Below, piece by piece: positions 1 through 5,577 of a DNA stretch of 6,708 nt. Source of the stretch: Gammaproteobacteria bacterium (GTDB lineage: Bacteria; Pseudomonadota; Gammaproteobacteria; Francisellales; CACEW01); NCBI GenBank assembly GCA_028282045.1, contig JANQIS010000114.1, forward strand, positions 1 through 6,708, written 5' to 3'. The translations under genes and the position numbers were made by a program. Every line of letters starts with the position of its first letter. The stretch's first letter is position 1. The notes under the pieces were generated by a model. The model had not been told where the DNA came from. It ran no database searches and worked only from the letters and a program-made list of their open reading frames with translations.

Positions 1-395
1 CAAGAACGTGCTTCAATAATAGCCCCGACAATCAGGGTGTCAATCAACTTGGCCGGTTCATGAGTACGCACGGCTTTACGTAAGGTCTCAGCATAGCGCG
101 AGGCAGTTACAATACGGTAGGTAATATTGCGCTGCTGCATAATAGCCAACACTTGCTCAAAGTGGCGCAGCTCTTCGCGCGCCAGCCTGGAAAGGTGTTG
201 GAGCAAATCAGCGTGCTCCAAATAACGATACATCATTGACAGTGCGGTAGCAGCCGCCTTTTTTTCACAGTTAGCATGATCAATCAGCAATAAATCCTGT
301 TGTTCTAAGGCCTGATCAATCCATGCCTGCGGTGTGGTAACACCTAAAAAACTATTAATTTCTTGTAACGTCGTATCTAACGCCACTTTATTCAT
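1..395 (-). CDS. miaE: tRNA-(ms2io6A)-hydroxylase MiaE, partial (C-terminus beyond left edge)
   Basis: MiaE is a soluble non-haem di-iron monooxygenase that uses O2 to hydroxylate the isopentenyl group of ms2i6A at position 37 of tRNAs reading UNN codons, after MiaA and MiaB have acted. I translated it by hand: 131 codons are visible, from ATG at 395-393. Family marks are the helix LLLIDHANCEKKAA (residues 35-48, Glu44 a likely iron ligand), the EELRHFEQ helix (E75-x-x-H78, the ExxH di-iron motif) and the start of the EARS(CERF) motif at residues 128-131 (Glu128 the next expected ligand), where the window ends. Known bacterial MiaE proteins are about 200 residues or more, so roughly a third is missing. 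The start overlaps the cvpA stop by 8 nt (ATGAATAA), which suggests translational coupling; the Shine-Dalgarno is weak (GTAGG region). Oddity: purF usually follows cvpA in related bacteria. Family assignment is firm. Confidence 0.9.
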   Translation of the reverse strand, partial: MNKVALDTTLQEINSFLGVTTPQAWIDQALEQQDLLLIDHANCEKKAAATALSMMYRYLEHADLLQHLSRLAREELRHFEQVLAIMQQRNITYRIVTASRYAETLRKAVRTHEPAKLIDTLIVGAIIEARS

Positions 396-918
396 ACACG
401 TTACCTACACCACCGCCACTATTTGCCTGACCGACTAGAGCGACGTGGTCTTCCCATATCTGATAAACCTGATATTGATAAGGTTTGAGCATATTGACGA
501 TGATTGAGCCCTGCCAAGCGGGACTATTTGCCCAACCACGTGTGGAAACCGCCACCATAATAATCAACACAATGACAATACCACGAAACAATCCGATCAC
601 TCCGCCTAAAATACGGCTCATACCGCTTTTACCTTTAAGCCAAGTCAAAATAGCCAGTACGACTTTAATGGCACCACCTACCACCATCACCGCAACCGTA
701 ATGGCAATAATCGCCGCCCAATAACTTAAGCTTTGCATGGCGGGAAACCGTTGTGTAATATAAGCTGCCACATCGGGGGTATATTCCACCACTAAAAATA
801 AATGCAATGCCCACACCACAATCGAGTAGGCAGCCAGCAACAAGCCTTCTTTCAACCCCCATAAAACGGACAGTCCCATAATGCAGATAAAAATTAAATC
901 AATTGTCCCTGATGACAT
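388..918 (-). CDS. cvpA: CvpA family inner-membrane protein
   Basis: CvpA was named for its need in colicin V production in E. coli and is now linked to envelope homeostasis; its molecular activity is not settled. The 176-residue product has about four hydrophobic helices (roughly residues 4-20, 24-44, 65-92 and 101-125). Family marks are an N-terminal hydrophobic segment starting with Asp7 and ending WGLKEG (20-25), and the signature S-R-x-L-G-G-x-x-G-x-x-R-G at 101-113 (SRILGGVIGLFRG). Its length is close to the 162 residues of the E. coli protein; the tail past residue 165 is Gly-rich and probably disordered. The ATG shares one base with the dedD stop (TAATG), with a good Shine-Dalgarno, AGAGGAAG, inside the end of dedD. 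Its position after folC and dedD matches E. coli order. The gene downstream is miaE, not purF. Confidence 0.93.
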   Translation of the reverse strand: MSSGTIDLIFICIMGLSVLWGLKEGLLLAAYSIVVWALHLFLVVEYTPDVAAYITQRFPAMQSLSYWAAIIAITVAVMVVGGAIKVVLAILTWLKGKSGMSRILGGVIGLFRGIVIVLIIMVAVSTRGWANSPAWQGSIIVNMLKPYQYQVYQIWEDHVALVGQANSGGGVGNVYE

Positions 919-1334
919 TAGCGCTTCCTCTGTGTTGGCCAGGTGATTTGATAGTCTTCCACTGTAGAAGACAGTTTAAATTGTTGTTTAACCCGTTTTC
1001 TCTCTTGCAATAAACGCTGTTGAGAAATACTAGGTCCAATATACAGCATTTTACCATCATCACCTAAATATGCACTAAAACCGGCTTGCTGCAAACGTTT
1101 GACCAAGGCAGCATTTCCCGGCGTAGTAACATGTAACACCCAAGCTTGCGGCAAGATTTGTCGATGACTTTTAAAAATTGGCTGCGCATCGATATTAATA
1201 CGTGCTACGGTTGGCGCTGTCGGCACGGCGGGTTCGACAGGAAAAGCCAAGTTGTCACTTGCCCAACACTGACTCATCGCTATAAATAATAATACTATTG
1301 CTATCGAACCGAGGTGAAATAATTTAATTTGCAT
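918..1334 (-). CDS. dedD: DedD-like SPOR-domain protein, short form
   Basis: SPOR domains bind septal peptidoglycan stripped of stem peptides, and E. coli DedD is an inner-membrane division protein with such a domain in the periplasm. The 138-residue product has a hydrophobic N-terminus (residues 5-20), a short Pro/Ala/Val linker (about 30-60) and a SPOR domain (about 64-131) with AWVLHV, ALVKRLQQAGFSAYL and the typical YIGP (98-101). I chose ATG 1334 because it leaves a compact signal or anchor sequence directly behind the start and gives an 11-nt overlap with the folC stop; ATG 1364 in the same frame would only add ten polar residues. The protein is much shorter than E. coli DedD (about 220 residues), chiefly through a shorter linker. 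CWA followed by SD at 23-27 could be a signal-peptidase I site, so it may be either anchored or secreted. Identification rests on the SPOR pattern plus position between folC and cvpA. Confidence 0.85.
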   Translation of the reverse strand: MQIKLFHLGSIAIVLLFIAMSQCWASDNLAFPVEPAVPTAPTVARINIDAQPIFKSHRQILPQAWVLHVTTPGNAALVKRLQQAGFSAYLGDDGKMLYIGPSISQQRLLQERKRVKQQFKLSSTVEDYQITWPTQRKR

Positions 1335-2574
1335 CACACTCTGCCTGCATTTCTTGTAGCACATCGGCTAACACATAGAAAGAACCACACACAACTACGC
1401 GGTCTTGCGGGGTGGCTACCAGCATAGCAGCACGATAGGCTTCACGGATACTATGGTAAAAATTAACCGGCAGATCATGGCAATGCCCTTCTAAAACCTC
1501 TAATGGTTGGGCACGCTCTACCGATAATGGGGCAACAAACCAATAGTCAAACATTGATTTTAATACCGCCACCATACCAGCAGTATCTTTGTCACGCAGT
1601 GAAGAGAATACTGCAAAGGTCTTGCCTCTACAGGGGGTCTGATTTAAATTGTCAGCGAGCATCATGGCAGCTTCAACATTATGCGCCACATCAAGAATCA
1701 CTGGGCAATGCTGATCAATCACTTGAAAACGCCCTGGCACATATAGCTCCGTGAGGGCTTGTTTGAAGTGCTCAATATTCACTGGCCGTTCATCACGCAT
1801 GGCGTTGAGCACCATCAGCGCAGTTGACGCATTTTGCAGGGGAATGTGAGGCATGGGTAGATGATGATAATCGTACAATGCTGATTTCCATGACCACTCA
1901 TCCTGGTGAACCTCAACAGCATAATCAATCCCCTGGCAATATAAAGGTGCACCAATCTGTTGTGCATGCTCTTGTATTGATTCGGGGCAATTCAAATCAC
2001 CGCAAATTGCTGGCTTGAGCGGCCTGAAAATACCCGCTTTCTCATAACCAATCGCTTCACGATCCTCACCCAACACATCGGTATGATCCAAATCGATAGT
2101 GGTGATTACCGCAACATCAGGGTCAATCACATTGACCGCATCCAAACGCCCCCCCAGACCCACTTCCAAAATCACGACATCCAACGGCAAATCACGAAAT
2201 ATCAATAACGCTGCCAGTACGGTAAATTCAAAGAAAGTTAACGACTCATCACCACGGGTTGCATCGACCACTGCCAACGCATCCATAATATCGCGGTCTT
2301 GGGCCATCTTGCCATAAACCATAATACGCTCGTTAAAACGCAGTAAGTGTGGTGAGGTAAACAAGGCGGTCTGATAACCGGCATCACGATAAGCTAATTC
2401 TAACAAGGCTGCGGTGGTGCCTTTGCCATTAGTGCCGGCAATTGTAATCACTGAGTAAGCAGGTGGCAGTAGATTTAGTTTTTCTGCCACACGACCCACC
2501 CGCTCCAAGCCAAGTTCCATGGTTGCCGGATGAACTGTAGCAATGTAATCAAGCCATTCGTGCAAGGTTTTCAT
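1324..2574 (-). CDS. folC: Bifunctional dihydrofolate synthase / folylpolyglutamate synthase
   Basis: FolC is a cytoplasmic Mur-ligase-family enzyme. It joins L-glutamate to dihydropteroate using ATP, giving dihydrofolate, and then adds further glutamates to tetrahydrofolates. The 416 residues compare with 422 in E. coli. Visible marks: P-loop GTNGKGT (47-53), LFTSPHL (71-77), TFFEFTVLAALL (113-124), VGLGGRLDAVN (138-148), DLDHTDVLG (161-169), the YEKAGIFR motif whose Lys179 is the expected carbamylated lysine, and DVAHN (295-299) at the start of the C-terminal glutamate-ligase domain. ATG 2574 lies 11 nt after the accD stop and gives the usual N-terminus (LHEWLDYI). An AGGG stretch upstream is a modest ribosome-binding site. 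The 3' end overlaps dedD by 11 nt. All catalytic motifs look intact, so the gene is probably functional. Confidence 0.97.
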   Translation of the reverse strand: MKTLHEWLDYIATVHPATMELGLERVGRVAEKLNLLPPAYSVITIAGTNGKGTTAALLELAYRDAGYQTALFTSPHLLRFNERIMVYGKMAQDRDIMDALAVVDATRGDESLTFFEFTVLAALLIFRDLPLDVVILEVGLGGRLDAVNVIDPDVAVITTIDLDHTDVLGEDREAIGYEKAGIFRPLKPAICGDLNCPESIQEHAQQIGAPLYCQGIDYAVEVHQDEWSWKSALYDYHHLPMPHIPLQNASTALMVLNAMRDERPVNIEHFKQALTELYVPGRFQVIDQHCPVILDVAHNVEAAMMLADNLNQTPCRGKTFAVFSSLRDKDTAGMVAVLKSMFDYWFVAPLSVERAQPLEVLEGHCHDLPVNFYHSIREAYRAAMLVATPQDRVVVCGSFYVLADVLQEMQAECDAN

Positions 2575-2585
2575 GCTTATTTGCC

Positions 2586-3464
2586 CTATGCCACATTCTG
2601 CGGCATCTTCATTAATTTACGCAGCAAACGCGCTACAGTGGGACGGATGTCATGACGCTCAACAATCATGTCCACCATCCCTTTTTCTACCAAAAACTCA
2701 CTACGCTGGAAGCCTTCCGGCAAAGTCTCGCGCACTGTCTGCTCTATCACGCGTGGCCCGGCAAAGCCAATCAGCGCTTTAGGTTCGGCCAAATGCAAAT
2801 CACCCAGCATCGCCAGGCTGGCAGATACCCCGCCGGTGGTAGGGTCAGTGAGCACAACAATGTAGGGCAGACCCGCAGCCTTAAGCTTGGCCAAGGCCGC
2901 ACTAACACGCGTCATCTGCATTAATGAGAACAACGATTCTTGCATACGCGCACCACCACTGGCAGTAAAACAAATCAATGGCTTGTGTGTTTGTAGCGCT
3001 TGGTTGACCGCGCGGACAAATCGCTCACCGACTACAGAACCCATCGAACCGCCTAAAAAACTGAATTCAAATGCACTAACCACCACGGGCAACTGCTCCA
3101 CCGTACCTTCAACAGTAATCAAGGCATCACTTTCACCGGTTTTCTTTTGTGCTGCTTGCAGACGATCCTTATAGGCTTTAGTGTCTTTAAACTTGAGTAT
3201 GTCAATAGGCTTTATATCAGCACCGATTTCCTGCTGGCCTTCAGGGTCTAAAAAAAATGCCACACGCTGACGGGCACTGATACGCATATGATGATCGCAC
3301 TGCGGGCACACCATCAGGTTAGTTTCCAATTCAGGACGATACAACATGGCATTACATTGTGGGCACTTGTCCCATACCCCCTCCGGCACACCGGTTTTTT
3401 TATTTTTTTTGGGGGCAACCTCAGTGCGGATGCGCTCTGGTAAAATACGACCTAACCAACTCAT
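2586..3464 (-). CDS. accD: Acetyl-CoA carboxylase carboxyltransferase subunit beta
   Basis: AccD pairs with AccA to form the carboxyltransferase that moves CO2 from carboxybiotin on AccB to acetyl-CoA, giving malonyl-CoA for fatty acid synthesis in the cytoplasm. The 292 residues fit the family. The N-terminal zinc ribbon is C34-x2-C37-x15-C53-x2-C56, the same spacing as in E. coli AccD. The crotonase-like carboxyltransferase core follows, with FSFLGGSMGSVVGERF (134-149), FTASGGARMQES (166-177), the TDPTTGGVSASLAMLGD loop (206-222) and GFAGPRVIEQT (233-243). The ATG at 3464 has the Shine-Dalgarno GGAAGAG. It is the first gene of the leftward cluster, behind an extended -10 promoter. In E. coli the zinc domain also binds accA and accD mRNA; whether that holds here cannot be seen. 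Codons 18-24 contain a long homopolymer-rich stretch. Confidence 0.98.
   Translation of the reverse strand: MSWLGRILPERIRTEVAPKKNKKTGVPEGVWDKCPQCNAMLYRPELETNLMVCPQCDHHMRISARQRVAFFLDPEGQQEIGADIKPIDILKFKDTKAYKDRLQAAQKKTGESDALITVEGTVEQLPVVVSAFEFSFLGGSMGSVVGERFVRAVNQALQTHKPLICFTASGGARMQESLFSLMQMTRVSAALAKLKAAGLPYIVVLTDPTTGGVSASLAMLGDLHLAEPKALIGFAGPRVIEQTVRETLPEGFQRSEFLVEKGMVDMIVERHDIRPTVARLLRKLMKMPQNVA
3395..3415 (-). repeat. Homopolymer-rich stretch inside accD
   Basis: On the coding strand five C are followed by eight A, one T and seven A, covering codons 18-24 of accD (P-K-K-N-K-K-T). The reading frame is intact through it. Runs of this length are known to favour polymerase slippage and sequencing or assembly indels; whether they matter here is unknown. 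Confidence 0.75.
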
Positions 3465-3495
3465 TCATTCTCTTCCACGCTCAATGTTACGGCGC

Positions 3496-3504
3496 ATTAT
3501 AGCA
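3496..3504 (-). promoter_or_regulatory. Extended -10 promoter for the accD-folC-dedD-cvpA-miaE cluster
   Basis: On the minus strand this reads TGCTATAAT: a perfect TATAAT with the TG of an extended -10 element one base upstream. No good -35 sits at 16-18 nt; the best match, TTGAGT, is 21 nt away. Extended -10 promoters can work without a strong -35. The expected transcript start is near 3489, giving a leader of about 25 nt before accD. This is pattern recognition only. Confidence 0.65.
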
Positions 3505-3550
3505 TATAGAGGTTGTTTAAAAACTCAAAAACAAACCAAATGACTAGTAC

Positions 3551-3582
3551 GAGCATGCCTGAGCATGATCGTTACGCCTGAG
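3551..3582. repeat. Short direct and inverted repeats in the divergent promoter region, possible operator
   Basis: GAGCATG occurs at 3551-3557 and again at 3561-3567, exactly 10 bp apart (about one helical turn). The same bases form an inverted repeat CATGC-CTGA-GCATG at 3554-3567. GCCTGAG occurs at 3557-3563 and 3576-3582. Spaced half-sites between two divergent genes would suit a regulator such as a serine- or amino-acid-responsive protein, but I do not recognise a known binding consensus and short repeats also occur by chance. Confidence 0.3.
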
Positions 3583-3647
3583 ATTCGCTTAGCAAAAGCC
3601 ATCGGTTAGTAAAGAAACAAAACCCCGAATAGCCTAAAAAAAGTTTT

Positions 3648-3653
3648 TATAGT
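3648..3653 (+). promoter_or_regulatory. Possible -10 element for the serine operon
   Basis: TATAGT matches five of six -10 consensus bases and lies just after an A/T-rich tract. No recognisable -35 is present at 16-18 nt upstream. The start of transcription would be near 3660, leaving about a 30-nt leader before the GTG at 3692. Weak support. Confidence 0.3.
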
Positions 3654-3691
3654 AAGATTTCAGCCTATTGTTTTTAGCTGAATATTTACCG

Positions 3692-4462
3692 GTGAGCATT
3701 GATACGTCCTGCATCCCCACGCAGTCATTTGACGCTATTATATTTGACTGTGACGGCACATTAAGTGCAATCGAGGGAGTTGACGAGTTGGCACGCATGA
3801 ATGGTGTTGGCGATCGTGTGGCAGCACTGACTGAGCATGCAATGAGCACCGGAGCATTGAGTCAAAGTTTATATCAACAACGGCTAGATCTGATTCGGCC
3901 AACACGCAGGCAAGTGGAAGCACTGACTCAACGCTATCGACAACAGGTCACGCCCAACGTAGTAGACGTTATTCGATTATTGCAACAACTAAACAAAACT
4001 GTGTATGCGCTCTCTGCGGGAATGAATCCGGCGGTAGTAAATTTTGCCACCTGGTTAAATCTTCCGGAGCACTGCGTGTTTGCTGTTGACCTGAGGTTCG
4101 ATTCAGCAGGAGCGTATGTGGACTATGACCGAGCGTCACCGCTGGTAGAAAATACGGGCAAGCTGCGCATTATCGCCCAATTACAGCAGCAACATCAATC
4201 AATTCTACATGTTGGAGATGGGGCAAATGATCAGATCTCTCAAGGGGTGGTTGCACGTTTTGTTGGATTTGGCGGGCATTATTTTCGACCTGAATTACAC
4301 AACAGTAGTCAGTTTTATTTGACGGATGACTCTATGCTGGGTTTATTACCTTTGGCATTATTACCAGAAGAAGTCAGCTTGCTTACAACACAGGATCAGA
4401 TGTATTACCACAAGGGTTATCAATTAATTTGCAAAGGAGGGGTACATGTTAATGACAGATGA
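3692..4462 (+). CDS. serB: Phosphoserine phosphatase, HAD family, eukaryote-like short form
   Basis: Likely role: hydrolysis of O-phospho-L-serine to L-serine, the last step of serine synthesis, in the cytoplasm. HAD motifs are complete. Numbered from GTG 3692 they are D19-x-D21-G-T23 (motif I, Asp19 the nucleophile), S108 in ALSAG (motif II), K157 (motif III) and GDGAND with D176 and D180 (motif IV). E28 in EGVDELA and R64 in QRLDLIRP match the substrate-binding Glu29 and Arg65 recalled for human PSPH, and spacing is collinear with that enzyme up to Lys158. It lacks the N-terminal domains of E. coli SerB. The start is uncertain: the frame is open back to TTG 3668, and neither start has a Shine-Dalgarno. 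I prefer GTG because it gives the family's N-terminal length. About 30 residues extend past the usual C-terminus (IT/LTD region), and the 3' end overlaps serC. Context with serC and serA strongly supports phosphoserine as substrate. Confidence 0.87.
   Translation: MSIDTSCIPTQSFDAIIFDCDGTLSAIEGVDELARMNGVGDRVAALTEHAMSTGALSQSLYQQRLDLIRPTRRQVEALTQRYRQQVTPNVVDVIRLLQQLNKTVYALSAGMNPAVVNFATWLNLPEHCVFAVDLRFDSAGAYVDYDRASPLVENTGKLRIIAQLQQQHQSILHVGDGANDQISQGVVARFVGFGGHYFRPELHNSSQFYLTDDSMLGLLPLALLPEEVSLLTTQDQMYYHKGYQLICKGGVHVNDR
4433..4442 (+). promoter_or_regulatory. Strong Shine-Dalgarno for serC inside the end of serB
   Basis: AAAGGAGGGG lies inside the serB coding end. Its AGGAGG core is 5 nt before ATG 4446 and 11 nt before ATG 4452. 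It is by far the best ribosome-binding site in the window. It favours one of these two starts for serC over ATG 4488, where homology to other SerC proteins begins (MNFSAGP). Confidence 0.75.
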
Positions 4463-5567
4463 TGAAGTTTGCCTTGCCAGGCGGGTAATGAATTTCAGTG
4501 CAGGTCCGGCGACCTTACTACTGGATGTGCTCGAAACCATACAAAGGGATCTATTAAATTGGCAAGGTACTGGCATGTCAGCAATGGAATTGAGCCATCG
4601 TGGCGTTGAGTTCCAATCCATTGCCAAACGCTCTGAGCAGGCATTACGAGACTTACTGTTAATTCCTGATCACTATCATGTGCTGTTTTTAGCGGGGGGT
4701 GCCACAGGCCAATTTGCTGCAATCCCGATGAATTTAGCCACACAAGAAGGCTCAGCAGTTTACCTGGAAACTGGATTATGGTCCCAAAAAGCCTCAGCAG
4801 AAGCTCAAGCCTATACCCATGTTCATGCAATTTCGATGTTAACAGAACGTAACGGCCTACAGACTATCGCCGATTTTGCCTTTGATACCCTGCCACAGGA
4901 TGCTGCGTATTTGCATTATACCTCTAATGAAACCATTAACGGTATTGCCTTTCCTTCACCCCCGGCCAAGCACAATTTGCCATTGGTTGTGGATATGTCA
5001 TCTGACTTGTTGTCACAGCCGATTGATGTATCACAGTTTGGTTTAATCTATGCTTGCGCACAAAAGAATTTGGGTATCTCAGGCGTCACTATTGTTATTG
5101 TGCGTGATGATTTACTGAAAACATCACAGCACGGTACGCCGTCAATATTTGATTATCAAAAACAAATCGCCGCTAATTGTTGTGTCAATACACCTCCATG
5201 CTTTAGCTGGTATGTGTCAGGTTTGGTATTTGAGTGGATTCAAAGTTACGGCGGCCTGGAGGCTATGGCTGCGCACAACCGCAATAAAGCAGACAAGCTA
5301 TATGCTTATATTGATGCCTCTGACTTCTATCACAATAAAGTTGATACCACGGTGCGCTCAATAATGAATGTACCGTTTCATCTGCCGACTGCTGAGCTGG
5401 ATACGCTATTTGCCATCCAGGCCAAAACAGCCGGTCTGTCCACACTAGAGGGCCATCGTTCAGTCGGTGGGATACGTGCCAGTTTGTACAATGCTATGAC
5501 ATTAGAGGGTGTTGAGCGGTTGATACAGTTTATGCAACAGTTTGAACAGCAACACAGTAAGTCTTAA
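4446..5567 (+). CDS. serC: Phosphoserine aminotransferase
   Basis: SerC is a PLP enzyme that transfers the amino group of glutamate to 3-phosphohydroxypyruvate, giving O-phosphoserine; in many bacteria it also serves pyridoxine synthesis. The 373 residues (E. coli 362) align well: NFSAGPA (16-22), MELSHRG (47-53, phosphate contact), GGATGQFAAIP (84-94), Trp112 (expected stacking on PLP), NETINGIAF (161-169), D183 in VVDMSSD, AQKN with K207 as the Schiff-base lysine, IVIVRDDLL (216-224), SWYVSGLVFEW (254-264), EGHRSVGGIRASLYNA (335-350, with substrate-binding Arg338 and Arg344). ATG 4446 is chosen for its strong Shine-Dalgarno; it adds 14 residues before the conserved start and overlaps serB by 17 nt. 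ATG 4452 is close behind, and ATG 4488, with a weaker AGGCGGG ahead, would give a no-overlap version. The gene is intact. Confidence 0.96.
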   Translation: MLMTDDEVCLARRVMNFSAGPATLLLDVLETIQRDLLNWQGTGMSAMELSHRGVEFQSIAKRSEQALRDLLLIPDHYHVLFLAGGATGQFAAIPMNLATQEGSAVYLETGLWSQKASAEAQAYTHVHAISMLTERNGLQTIADFAFDTLPQDAAYLHYTSNETINGIAFPSPPAKHNLPLVVDMSSDLLSQPIDVSQFGLIYACAQKNLGISGVTIVIVRDDLLKTSQHGTPSIFDYQKQIAANCCVNTPPCFSWYVSGLVFEWIQSYGGLEAMAAHNRNKADKLYAYIDASDFYHNKVDTTVRSIMNVPFHLPTAELDTLFAIQAKTAGLSTLEGHRSVGGIRASLYNAMTLEGVERLIQFMQQFEQQHSKS

Positions 5568-5577
5568 AGAGAACCAG

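Larger units (their letters stand above)
3465..3691. other. Divergent intergenic region between accD and the serine operon
   Basis: About 227 bases separate the two head-to-head transcription units (203 if the earlier TTG start of the phosphatase gene is used). It is A/T-rich and holds the accD promoter near its left end, short GAGCATG and GCCTGAG repeats in the middle, and an A7-G-T5 tract with a weak -10 near the right end. I see no small gene with a convincing ribosome-binding site, no tRNA and no transcription terminator. Confidence 0.7.

Noticed and set aside
1257..1334. Lipoprotein signal in the DedD-like protein (Cys23)
   Set aside because: Residues before the Cys are M-S-Q, which do not fit a lipobox; a signal peptidase I site or uncleaved anchor is more likely.
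3519..3528. TTGAGT (minus strand) as the -35 of the accD promoter
   Set aside because: It is 21 nt from TATAAT, too far for a normal promoter; the extended -10 is a better explanation.
3346..3543. Plus-strand open frame covering the accD start and promoter region
   Set aside because: It reads across the accD N-terminus in antisense, with no ribosome-binding site; a chance frame.
3634..3660. A7-G-T5 tract as a possible intrinsic terminator
   Set aside because: No GC-rich stem precedes the T run, and no gene ends nearby on either strand.
4428..4500. Programmed frameshift joining the phosphatase and SerC
   Set aside because: The overlap has a strong Shine-Dalgarno and its own ATG codons for serC, and no slippery heptamer; simple translational coupling explains it.
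4495..4830. Open frame of 111 codons on the minus strand opposite serC
   Set aside because: Fully within well-conserved serC coding sequence; no recognisable product.
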